Below are positions 1 to 9,919 of a stretch of 64,000 nt of DNA, piece after piece. The DNA is from Paraphaeosphaeria minitans (taxonomy: Eukaryota > Ascomycota > Dothideomycetes > Pleosporales > Didymosphaeriaceae). Numbering within the stretch: the first letter of the stretch is position 1; each line of letters begins with the position of its first letter. The notes under the pieces were generated by a model. The model was given only the letters and a program-made list of their open reading frames with translations. It was not told where the DNA came from and did no database searches. The stretch spans positions 868,001 through 932,000 of the forward strand of contig WJXW01000006.1 of NCBI GenBank assembly GCA_015832175.1, given 5' to 3'. Position numbers and translations under genes: made by a program.

Positions 1-920
1 TTCGATGGCGACATGCTGTTCTTGAACCGTTTCATGATCTTCTCCATCATTTCTATGCCCGTCAGTTCTTCCGCAGTAGGCCCCTGTTCCTCTTTTCCGT
101 CCTCTTTGAACCCGCCCTCCTTCATGATGGACTCCATCATGCGAATGCCTTTGAGCTCCTGCAGCGGCGGGATATTCTCCAATGCCGCTGAATCGACGGC
201 GTCAAAGTCCACGCCCGAGCATGGCTTCACAGCACCCTCGACTTCAAAGATCCTCTCGGGTGTGACGATGTAGTCGCACTGCACCTCCGCAGCCTTTCCA
301 GGCTTGATGCGCTCGAGGCCCAGCTCGGCCTCGTCAAGGACCTGGCAGCCATGTGCCACGGCGACCACGGGAACCTGCTCCTGTACGACTTTTACATCGT
401 GGAGGAGCGCCCACTGGACTTCGAAGAGGCTCTGGCCCTCCCACACGACCACGCCCCGCGTGTTGAAAGCGAGACCCCCGAAGACGCAAAGATGCACCTT
501 CACGCCTTCTTCCTGCAGCTGCGCGAGCGACAGATGGCGCCCGATCCCAGGCCTCTCCATGCCGTCCAGCCAGCTCGCGGCCTGCAGCTCTGCCTCGGCG
601 ATGCTCTGCGGACTGAGCAGCACAAATCCCCTGCGCAGCCTGTACGTCCCCACGAGTAGTTTCTTCCCGTCGTGGAGCGCGCGGCATCTCAGCGCCTCCA
701 GGCTGCCGTCCGACGTGGCCAGGATGGTGGTCGCCGCTTGGTAGCACGGCAGCTGGACCAGGCGGTCCACGGCGGCCGAGGAGCCGCGGAAATCGGGCGT
801 GAAGGAGAGGAAGTCGTAGTGGAAGCGCGAGTCTGGTTTCGCGTGCTGGAGCAGCTCTTTGTAGACGCGCTGCCAGATGAGCTGCCTGCGGTTGGCGTGG
901 GGCGAGGGCGACGCCGTCAT
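1..920 (-). CDS. 5-formyltetrahydrofolate cyclo-ligase-like protein, C-terminus off the window
   Basis: The minus strand is open from an ATG at 920 to the window edge, giving 306 residues with no stop. The first ~210 residues resemble the 5-formyl-THF cyclo-ligase/MTHFS-domain family: an N-terminal RRQLIWQRVY stretch, a central RALHDGKKLLVGTYRLRRGF segment, then VCGG-like VHLCVFGGLAFNTRGV and a late VPVVAVAHGCQVLDE. The enzyme family converts 5-formyl-THF to methenyl-THF with ATP; diverged members have unknown roles. The visible tail (about residues 225-306) is acidic and holds two related motifs, GIRMMESIMKEGG and GIEMMEKIMKRF. No intron is evident. The + strand open frames over it are shadows. 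Family call fairly firm, enzymatic activity uncertain. Confidence 0.75.
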   Translation of the reverse strand, partial: MTASPSPHANRRQLIWQRVYKELLQHAKPDSRFHYDFLSFTPDFRGSSAAVDRLVQLPCYQAATTILATSDGSLEALRCRALHDGKKLLVGTYRLRRGFVLLSPQSIAEAELQAASWLDGMERPGIGRHLSLAQLQEEGVKVHLCVFGGLAFNTRGVVVWEGQSLFEVQWALLHDVKVVQEQVPVVAVAHGCQVLDEAELGLERIKPGKAAEVQCDYIVTPERIFEVEGAVKPCSGVDFDAVDSAALENIPPLQELKGIRMMESIMKEGGFKEDGKEEQGPTAEELTGIEMMEKIMKRFKNSMSPS

Positions 921-1839
921 TGGGATCGGTGTCCAGGTAGGTAGCGAGCGATGGGTAGGTAAGCGATAGTGGGATTGTCACGGAGGGAAGAGGCAGAGGC
1001 GCTGCTGCGTTGGGGGGAGGACGAGGAGGCAAATATCGATCGCTCGAGACATGCCGCAAGTGGACGATGGAGGGGCAGCTTCACGAGGCAGCCTGACTAA
1101 AGAGGACCTGCACGGTCGACCTTGGCCTTCACCTTTATAACCATCAACTGTAGCCGGAGAGTCTACCGCGAACGTGTCGTGGGGTTTGCCGTTCGCGCTT
1201 TTCCGGCTTTATTTCCGCGCATGCTTATCCAGACCGGGATCTACACCTGGGTGCGAGATGCAACCTCGTCATCAACAACACCTTTCGGAATATGACTCCT
1301 TTGCTATCAATGGAACAATTCTCATTACTGTTCGGTCTCCAAACATTCTTGGTAGTTGAAAAGGATTTTGTATGAACGGTTTCCCTACGTCTTTGCTCTC
1401 CAATGACTGCATCTCCCGATACTTCCATCGAGTCTAGCAGTGGGGGGCCTCGTTCAGAAGGCACTGAACTTGAGACCGGCAGGGGGTCCAATAAGACTCA
1501 CCTCGAAGCCAGAGTGTTGGACGGCTGCAACAAGTGGACAAGAAGCCAACCTATACGAACCGCCAAAAGATAGTCAAAGATGTTATCTTTCGCTGAAGAC
1601 TTTTGGCGCATCTTGCTGTGTCGCAGGATGTTAGGAATCAGGCAGCTCGCAAAGTGGTAGGTAGCCGTCGTGGTAGCTGTGCTCGGCCAAAGAGCATGGG
1701 CTTTGGGTTGTGTGCGTGGGTCATGGTGTAGCAGAGGATTGGGGCATTCGGTACCTGTCGAGGCGGCTGAGGGAGGGGTTCCCAGGCGTGGACGTGAAGG
1801 AGGTGTACGAGGAGGAGTCGGGAGATGGGCAAAGGTGAC
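921..1839. other. Intergenic, no gene seen
   Basis: Upstream region of the cyclo-ligase-like gene. Only short overlapping open frames with no recognisable family are present. Nothing supportable found. Confidence 0.6.
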
Positions 1840-2044
1840 GAGCCGAGAGTGAAGGAGGTGCACAAAGGTGAGGAGCCGAGAGTGAAGGAGGTGCGCAATG
1901 TTTTTTATTTTTAAATAAAATATTACAATAAGTTTTTTTTTTTTAGAGGAGCCGAGAGTGAAGGAAGTATACGAGAACGAGGAGCCGAGAGTGAAGGAAG
2001 TATACGAGAACGAGGAGCCGAGAGTGAAGGAGATGTATCACGAC
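1840..2044. repeat. 33-bp tandem repeat interrupted by an AT-rich insert
   Basis: The core GAGCCGAGAGTGAAGGA begins at 1840, 1873, 1949, 1982 and 2015, so copies are spaced 33 bp on each side of an interruption. The interruption (about 1899-1947) is almost pure A/T, with long T and A runs, unlike its GC-rich flanks. It looks like an insertion inside a minisatellite. Confidence 0.85.
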
Positions 2045-2475
2045 TCCAAACCTTCAAACTGCTAGGACTTGTATTATGCAACGTAGGGGGTGGTTTATCC
2101 CAATCCGTAGCCCGGCCGATGATGTCGTACCCCGGTGGCACAAGGAGACGTCAGACCTGTCGGATGCCCTTCCGTGGAGGAAAGGGCGAGGGACCGGGGG
2201 ACGCATGAGGACGGGCGCTGCTCTGGGTCGGCAAGTGTAGCACGAGCGTTGTATCAATAGGTCGTCTAGTCTAGTTATAATAAGACAATGGCAGCAGTGC
2301 GACTTGTTCCCTTTTCTCCATCTAGCGTAGGGTGGGTATGGGCGGCAGGGAAGCATGTCAGCAATGTCCACGGCTCGTCGACGTCAACAAGGGCGACGTG
2401 CGGATGCTAGCCCTATGCCCAGATACTGTGTAGAGTAGGTAGGTAGGTACCTATTTGCAGATCACATGGGCGGTG

Positions 2476-2535
2476 GGTGGCACGGGGGAAGGTGGCACGG
2501 GGGAAGGTGGCACGGGGGAAGGTGGCACGGGGGGA
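2476..2535. repeat. 15-bp tandem repeat, four copies
   Basis: The unit GGTGGCACGGGGGAA starts at 2476, 2491, 2506 and 2521; the last copy is altered at its end. G-rich on the + strand. Confidence 0.9.
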
Positions 2536-2639
2536 TCCCGACGGCGGGGTTGCGGGACGTACCTACCTGAGTAGAGGGACAGGCAAGGGGTCAGGTGCAC
2601 GGCATAGATGGCTGCCTTTGTCCACAGTGGGTAAGAGGT

Positions 2640-3180
2640 GACTGTATGCATGCCCACAGGAGGGTAAGAGGTGACTGTATGCATGCCCACGGTTGAGGGG
2701 TATGAGGTGACTGTATGCATGCCCACAGGAGGGTAAGAGGTGACTGTATGCATGCCCACGGTTGAGGGGTATGAGGTGACTGTATGCATGCCCACAGGAG
2801 GGTAAGAGGTGACTGTGCATGCCCACAGGAGGGTAAGAGGTGACTGTATGCATGCCCACGGTTGAGGGGTATGAGGTGACTGTATGCATGCCCACAGGAG
2901 GGTAAGAGGTGACTGTGTGCATGCCCACAGGAGGGTAAGAGGTGACTGTGTGCATGCCCACAGGAGGGTAAGAGGTGACTGTGTGCATGCCCACAGGAGG
3001 GTAAGAGGTGACTGTATGCATGCCCACAGGAGGGTAAGAGGTGACTGTGTGCATGTCCACGGCTGAGCGATATGAGGTGACTGTATGCATGCCCACAGGA
3101 GGGTAAGAGGTGACTGTGTGCATGTCCACGGTTGAGCGATATGAGGTGACTGTATGCATGCCCACGGGAGGGTAGAAGGC
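2640..3180. repeat. 33/36-bp minisatellite, about 17 units
   Basis: Units contain GGTGACTGTATGCATGCCCAC followed by either AGGAGGGTAAGA (33-bp unit) or GGTTGAGGGGTATGA (36-bp unit). Unit boundaries (CATGCCCAC or CATGTCCAC) fall at 2649, 2682, 2718, 2751, 2787, 2818, 2851, 2887, 2920, 2953, 2986, 3019, 3052, 3088, 3121 and 3157. The 33 and 36 forms alternate at both ends and the middle is a pure 33-bp run. One unit (2787-2818) has lost 2 bp. Because the period is a multiple of three, all three minus frames stay open for 240-270 codons; I do not treat these as genes. Confidence 0.95.
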
Positions 3181-4080
3181 GACTGTATGTGAAAGTTGGA
3201 GGGGTAAAAAGGTAAACCGTATGCGAAATCCACGACGCTCGGTGCGGGCAGGTACGGTACCTACGACTTTGCCATGGTTCGGAATCCATGTAGCAACGAC
3301 AGGAGGGTCTCGGGTGCATGGCTGAATGGATTGCCCGCGGGCAACCGGCAGGTACCTAGGTAAGCGCCGACCTCTCACTCATGTGTACCGTTGGCCCCAA
3401 CGAGGCTACGCTATCTGTGATTGTTAGATATTTGTTAGTGGTGGTCGACAGATGTTGGCAATACTCCTACGCCGCACACAAGGGATGGCGAAACGACACG
3501 GTAGCGGAGGGACAGCAGAGGGAGGGCGGCCGTCTACCTACCAGAAGTGGCTGCCACGACGAGTATTGACGCAATTTGGGAAGAATGCAAAACCGAGACA
3601 AGCGCCCTTTTGAGACGAGAGCGGCAGTCCACCTAGGGCGCTACTCGCTCGCTTTGAGCAGACCTCCCATCATCCATCAGCCATCCATGATCCATCCATT
3701 CTTTCAAGACCGAATGACAAGCCAAAGAGGGGGCTATTCCAGAATCCATCCCATGCCCATTCCCAAGCAGGGCCCCCGGTCTCGTGCAGTTTCCCACAAT
3801 CGCCTTTGACACGGCCATCGTCCAGATTCTGGGGCGGCTGGGAACTTATTACCTACCTACCTAGATGCTAGATTGGGCAATTGCTGCACAAAGGCCCCGT
3901 TCGACCAAACGTCTGCCTCTTGTGCCATGTGGCTTAATTTTTTTTTTTTTTTAAATGATTGGGAAAATATCCCCACCCATGGTTTACCTACCTGGGGAGT
4001 CGTCCTTTTGTGGCTTACTACGATATTGGCTTGGCAGGCTTGGAGCCACTGAATGACATGTATCAACTGCATCCTTTGGC
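3181..4080. other. Intergenic, no gene seen
   Basis: Contains GGTACC/TACCTACC words (near 3250, 3353, 3536, 3850) and a T14-type run near 3940. No coding or RNA feature supported. Confidence 0.6.
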
Positions 4081-4550
4081 TTGACATGCTAGCAGTCTAT
4101 CAAATGCATCCTCTGGCTTGACATGCTAGCAGTCTATCGACTGCATCCTCTTGACGGGCTTGAAACAACGGAATAACATCTATGAACTGTATCCTCTGGC
4201 TTGACATGCTAGCAGTATAGTAACTGCATCCTCTGGCTTGACATGCTAGCAGTATAGTAACTGCATCCTCTGGCTTGACATGCTAGCAGTATAGTAACTG
4301 CATCCTCTGGCTTGACATGCTAGCAGTATAGTAACTGCATCCTCTGGCTGGACATGCTAGCAGTATAGTAAATGCATCCTCTGGCTGGACATGCTAGCAG
4401 TATAGTAACTGCATCCTCTGGCTTGACATGCTAGCAGTATAGTAACTGCATCCTCTGGCTGGACATGCTAGCAGTCTATCAACTGTTTCCTCTTGACGGG
4501 CTTGAAACAACGAATGACATGCTAGCAGTCTATTCACTGCATCTATCAAC
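4081..4550. repeat. 37-bp minisatellite, about 10 units
   Basis: The unit reads TTGACATGCTAGCAGTATAG plus TAACTGCATCCTCTGGC. Copies begin at 4081 and 4118, then, after a degenerate spacer containing GGGCTTGAAACAACG, at 4201, 4238, 4275, 4312, 4349, 4386, 4423 and 4460. The spacer motif GGGCTTGAAACAACG recurs at about 4498, so a longer higher-order unit has probably been duplicated. Differences are mainly CTTG versus CTGG and TATAGTAA versus TCTATCAA. Confidence 0.9.
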
Positions 4551-5312
4551 TGTATCCTCCGGCTCGACGCATGGCTTGGGTCTAGCTCTCCTGGGGACGA
4601 CCAAAAGTCCAGACCTTGCCCAATTGCTTGGTTATATTGGATGGCACGAGCCAGTCCCCGCCCCTGCACCCTCGATGCACCGCTTGGGGACAAGATGCAG
4701 GACGGCGCTTTACCCGACTCGCCCGACTCGCCCGACTCGCAACCAGCCGACATGTTTTCCTTGACCTTGATCATCCATGTTGAGCAGCACGCAGTGTGGT
4801 GGCTTGAGCCTTGTGCCTTAACCCTTGAGCCTTGCAGCGTGCCCCCCATTCGATGCGCCCAGTAATGCCCCCATTCAATGGCGCCATGCGCGCAATCAAA
4901 TAAGGCGCCGCTCCCATCTCCCATCCCCCGTGGCACAGCGCACAAGGCTGTTGAAAGAGAAAGCAGCAACCTCCAGAGTCCACCACCTTCACTTCCGGTG
5001 ACGATCGACACTCGACCATCATCCCCCGTCTCCGTCTCCGTCTCCCACCTGTGTCGCTCCTTTTCCACGTCGCCAAAGTCACGCTACCGGCCCGTTCGGA
5101 CGGACCGCCCCAGGGCCATCTTCCTCTCTGCCTAGGTACCCTACCTACTCCAAACCGTTGTTGCACCACCACCACGGAGACGCTCGCCGCACTGCACCAC
5201 CACCACCGAGGCGCTCCCGCAACTGCACGCAGCGTCACGGCCATGGTGTGCTACCGGTCACGACGCGCTTGCAAGTAATTATAGACGTGCTGGTGGGCCT
5301 TCCCTGGACGCG
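4551..5312. other. Intergenic region upstream of the DUF7729 gene
   Basis: Holds a 9-bp CCCGACTCG triplication at about 4713-4739, a CGTCTC run near 5028-5045 and a CACCAC-rich stretch near 5165-5205. A 224-codon minus open frame crosses the 37-bp repeats and is not convincing. The region probably contains the promoter and 5' leader of the next gene. Confidence 0.5.
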
Positions 5313-6540
5313 TTGCGGGAACCACTGGACGCGAAACGCCATAGGGGAGCAATGCTGTTTCACCATCCAGCGACCGCCGCCCGGCCGGCAGAGCGCCATT
5401 GCCGTTTGAAGTCGTGCCGACGCAGCCTCTCCCGGCCAGCGAGAACATCTCTGCTCGTCCACCGCTTTCCTGCCTTGCTGTGGTTGCTCGTGGCGCTGCT
5501 GTCGTGGACCTCCCTGCTCGGAAGCGCAACGGCTGCCTCGGTACTTCCACATGGTGATCGACACGATAGATCAACTTCTGCACGCCTGTCCGAACCGCTG
5601 GAAGACACTCTCGTACCCGTGTGGAAAGGGCCTTTGCTCCTCGTCGACAGTCGCGAGCCGCCCTTCGTCGCGCCGTTCATGCCTCCCGTCGACCATGGTG
5701 ATGCTACAAAGACCACCTCCGCGCCGCCGTCGAAGCGGTCCATCCAAACCGATTCCAGTGCCAGCGGCGATTTCCAGATCCCCACCGCTTTCGACTCGGC
5801 CCTGTCCAACAACTTCACAACCAACTGCGCGACATTCTTCAAGACGATGCTGCAGAGCGAGACCGTGACCAGCTGTCATCCTTTCTCCTTGATACTGCGA
5901 GTGTGTTTGCCCCTGACAGATGCTGCTCGAGACCACGACTGACGACTTGCAGACTTCGAACGCGCTGTTCAAGGCCTCCAAATCTTTTATCCGTATCACA
6001 CAAACCCTCGAGGCGACTTGTGCTGCCAATTCGACGCAGTGCACAGTCGGGATGAACCATCTTGCGACCCAACTTCTTACGGACGATGCGTGCAAAGTCG
6101 ACTACGACAACAACAACCCGCAGGTGATACAGGCTTACAACGGCCTCGTCTCGTACGAGCCCATGTACCTCGCCAGCTGCTTGAAGGACGACGAAGGTGA
6201 CTACTGCTACGCCAACGCCGTCACCAACACCACGTCTGAAGGCGTCGACGCGATCCCCTTTTATCTACCGTTGGGTGTGCCCATGACCAGCGGCGCGCGT
6301 ACCACCTGCAACTCCTGCCTCCAGGACGAAATGGCCATCTTTTCTCAATTCGCCGCCAACTCTACGCAGCCCGTCAGCATGACGTACTCGAGCGCTGCCG
6401 ATGCCATCTCCATGTACTGCGGAACCGCCTTCGTCAACGTCACCGCCGCCCCGCTCAAAGGCGCCGCCTCCACTTCCACCGTCGCCTTTACACCGACGAT
6501 ATCCCTGTTCATAATGTTTTTCTTCGTTCTCTCCCAGTAA
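5313..6540 (+). CDS. DUF7729-family, probably GPI-anchored secreted protein
   Basis: Two exons, 5313-5900 and 5953-6540, give 391 residues. The 52-nt intron (GTGTGT...TTGCAG, branch CTGAC at 5938) joins SLILR to TSNALFKASKSF in phase 0. An N-terminal hydrophobic stretch (FPALLWLLVALLSW...ATAAS) is a signal peptide or anchor. The conserved region starts near residue 172 with CATFFKTML...TSCHPFSLIL and runs through AYNGLVSYEPMYLASCLKD, CYANAVTNTTS and TTCNSCLQDEMAIF, with many regularly spaced Cys and NxT/S sites. The C-terminus ends in a short hydrophobic tail (ISLFIMFFFVLS), typical of a GPI signal. A second ATG at 5352 could be the real start. Fungal surface protein; function unknown. Confidence 0.85.
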
Positions 6541-7778
6541 TCGGGAGGTGCACATTATTCAATTCTAATGTAAAAGTCAAGGGCTCCATCTTTAGTCAGT
6601 CCAGTTAGCGATGGCGTTTGGGATGGCTTTGTTTCTTTGTGTTTACGGGGCCATCAGGGCAGGCTGGCTACGCGGGATACCCATTGGAGAATCAGAACAG
6701 GAGGGGTTGCCTATTGCCAGGCATCGTGGCGAGGCATTTGGACAGGCGAGCGACGGACGATGTCGTCGAGGCAGTAATTTTAGTCGTGGGAGGGATATCC
6801 TTACCAACAGCGTTATCGCCATCGGCGCTACCTATCGCAGTCGATCGGTGAACCTTGGAACTGGAGGAGTTGGGATACATACCGAGGGGTGGCGGAAGCG
6901 TCGTATGAAGGTCCTTTGAATTTCACTGTACATACAACCATCTACCTCGTGCGCTCGCGGGGTACCATGTATTCGACCAAGGTACCCGATCCCAAGGTCG
7001 CTCATCGTGCACACTTTCCGAGACTTGGGTGGCCCTTATTTAGCTTCCTTATGCGAACCTACGAGCTACCGGTACCTGCGCGGTACGACACGACGCGCAT
7101 GGTGTGCTGACGCTCCGTGCCCCCAAGACGTCCTAGTGCATGGCAGATACCAGACGCGGTGGCCTGAAACGGTCACGTGGGTAGATTCTCCATGTGTGGG
7201 GCCTGCGGCTGCGGGGGATTTCTTGCACCACGATGCGAGTCTCAACGCCGTAACATGACCCCTGATCGTCCGGGAGCCTCGGGCTTCACGCCGTCGTCTG
7301 CGCAGACTGTTCGCCCGTGTGCGGCGATGGATGTTAGTTTGTTTGTCTTCAAGAGTCGGTACTAGGTATTACCTACCTACTTTCGCCGCTGATTAGGCAT
7401 GGAGAAACAAGGTCGCATGGTTCAAGCCAGGAGCCACGTCCTCTCATCTTACGCCGGGCATTTTGTGGGCGAACCTGTGGCAGGCGCAAATCCCAGACGC
7501 CAACGCGTTTGATGGTCTGTGACCCTGCGAGCAGCGGACATCCATGTCTGACATTTGTACATGCGACCGCCAGTTCCCAAGTCCCACTTCGACGTAATCA
7601 TCATTCATTTCTTCTTCCATGTGCCCGTATTATTCCTTTTTGCCCACTCCACCTCGCTCCTTTCGCATGTAGTACAGACTCCGGTCTACCCGCACTCTCT
7701 ACCGCGTCCGCTTTGCTGTCAGTCCTTGACTGTTTGGTGTCCCGCCATTTCGGTATACCACAGTGAACGTAGGCTGCG
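6541..7778. other. Intergenic, no gene seen
   Basis: 3' region of the DUF7729 gene and promoter of the next gene. Contains TACCTACC words near 7367. A pyrimidine-rich stretch (7590-7740) lies just upstream of the next ATG and probably belongs to its leader. Confidence 0.55.
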
Positions 7779-9919
7779 ATGACAGACTACATGACCCAGC
7801 CGGGGCTTAGCCTACCGCCATCCTCGCGGCAGGACGTTGTTAGCGCTCTGCTGAATGATTATGGAAGCTCGTTTGAGGACGGTAGCAGCTGGCCCTCCAA
7901 GTCGTCGCCGGTATCCGCCTTCAAAGAACTCCCACCTCCACCGCCGCCGGACAATTCAAGAGCAAGGGACTATAGTATTGGCAATTTATCTCCGGCAGTC
8001 CAGAAAATGAATACCCCCTTCCGACTTCGGGGTAAGTAATATCTCCTGCTCTCTGGTGGTGGAGGTTACACATGGCTTGGGTGGATGGTGGCGGATCGCT
8101 CGTTTTTGCTCGACTATTCATCACGCGATGTCGGTGGGCGGGCTTGACCGCCTCTTCTTCAAGCCTCTTCACCTTCCGATCACCTGAGATATGCATCCGT
8201 GTAGGAGCCACAATTGCTAACAGCATCTCAGTGGGCGTACCGGCATCGCCCGAGTCACTGCAAGGGTCCACTACCTTGGAGGGTTCTCCATCCAGAATCA
8301 TCTCCAAACGCCTGAAGCGTAGATCGATGCCACGCTCCTTGACATTGATCGTCAGCAACGGATCCACGGCTGAGCTGCCCAATGCCAATCCTCCTACGAT
8401 TGCTTCGCAGCCTGTCCCGCAAAACCCCTTCCACACGCCTATTGAAGAGAAAGCGCTTCCTCCGCCACCCCCAGAGAAATCCACGCGTCGACAACCGCCG
8501 ATCATGGGAAATCAGAGCTCGACAGGGCGGTCTCCGCGAAAGGATTCGCTGCACTCGCAAGACGGCAAAGAGGACATGGAGCCTGTGAGGAGGAAGCCTC
8601 TCCCGAAATTTACGTCTTTGGCAGATTTGCGGAACGGTCCTCGAGGTGGTAAAGGTGGACCAATGCCTCAACCACGCGCTCGAAAGCAGAGTTTCGAGTC
8701 CAACGCAGATGAAGAGCGCGGGAGGACCGCATCACGAAATGACACTGTTGAAGCGCGGCCTCGCGCACATGTCCCTCCCAAGCCAAGGGATCAAATCACT
8801 CCGATGGACGCTCCTCGGATCGTCAATCCTCTCCCACCAACTCCAAGAGACGAGTCGACAACTCCTGCGCCGCCGCCTTCATCGAAAAAGCCCTTCGGGG
8901 GCATGGGCCTACCCTCCAATCCCAAGCATAGAAAAGGCAAAAGCGATACATGCTTCGACGTCCTCAATAGCGCGACATCACCAAGCGCACCTCAGCTCCC
9001 AGTACCGCCGCAAATCATGACGCCTGGCCCCACACCCACGCCTCGCAGAATAGAAACGATGGGAAATGAAGGGATAGTGGACCAGGCGGCCAGGCTCAGC
9101 CCTGACGCCTCAAACAGCCAACGTCGCCCTTTTAGCTTCGAACGCGTCTCCACTTCGCCCCCGCCGCTGCAGCTAGAAGAACCCGCCCGCGACGACGCGT
9201 CTATCAACGCGTCGCTTCCCGCCGCACAAGCACAACCTCCCACCGCAGCCTCCGTCTCCATCTCCGTCTCTCCTCCCGCCGACGCACTCCTCCTCCCCCT
9301 CCCATCACCACCACCACCATCGGCATCGACATCCCCCCACCCGCCCCCACCCGCCCTCACGAGCCTCCCCTCCCAACAACCACCACCCCCCCACACCGAA
9401 GCCACCACCATGTCCTCCCCCGACGCACCCGACACCCCGCCCTTCGTCCCCCTCACCGACACCCCGCAGCCCGTCTCGGGCCCCCCGATCACCCACAAGC
9501 ACCATGGCTGCTACAGCCAACACGCAACCTTTGTGTGGAGCCGCAACGACTTCCAGCCCATGGCGTGCATGATCTGCGCCAACGACGACACGGAGCGCCG
9601 CTGGGCCTGCGTGTGGTGCTACCTCCGCATCTGCGTCGCGTGCAGCGTGGCGCTGCGGGAGACGCCGGGGCGGAGGCTGCAGAGCGTGTTGGAGCGGCGG
9701 GGGGCGGGGGGGAGGTATGCCGGGGAGGTGTACGGGGAGGAAGGGGAGGATGGGGATGGGGATGAGGCACTGCATCCTGGCTTCGACGTCCAGGGGGGTG
9801 CGGCTCTGGTTAATGGCGTTGGGGTGGGTGGCTATGGTGTGAATGGTAAGAGGCATGGCGGTGGGGATGCGAACCCGAGTTTTGTGGTGTGGGATGCTGA
9901 TGCTGAGGATGTTAGGTGA
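7779..9919 (+). CDS. Proline-rich disordered protein with C-terminal Cys/His cluster
   Basis: Exons 7779-8031 and 8232-9919 give 646 residues. The intron is 200 nt, long for this window, with branch TGCTAAC near 8214 and acceptor TCTCAG. Residues 1-500 are low complexity: polyproline patches (LPPPPPPDN, PPPPPEKS), many S/T-P and basic segments. Around residues 505-575 lies a compact cluster: HKHHGCYSQH, VWSRNDFQPMACMICANDD, ERRWACVWCYLRICVACSV. Its CxxC-x-CxxC-x-CxxC arrangement with flanking His looks like a small zinc-binding domain. I do not recognise a named family. The polyproline segments could bind SH3 or WW partners. Gene model confident, function unknown. Confidence 0.8.

Noticed and set aside
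334..1059. 241-codon minus frame and overlapping + frames
   Set aside because: Shadow of the cyclo-ligase-like frame, which has family motifs and a proper start at 920.
2451..3378. Three minus-strand open frames of 242-271 codons
   Set aside because: They are the three frames of a 33/36-bp minisatellite; openness follows from the period and says nothing about coding.
2640..4550. CRISPR array
   Set aside because: Units are contiguous without unique spacers and the genome is fungal; these are minisatellites.
4394..5068. 224-codon minus frame
   Set aside because: Runs out of the 37-bp repeat array, repetitive and compositionally odd, no family resemblance, no plausible promoter context.
5901..5919. 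19-nt intron in the DUF7729 gene
   Set aside because: Too short to splice; the 52-nt intron 5901-5952 has a branch point and restores the family's sequence.
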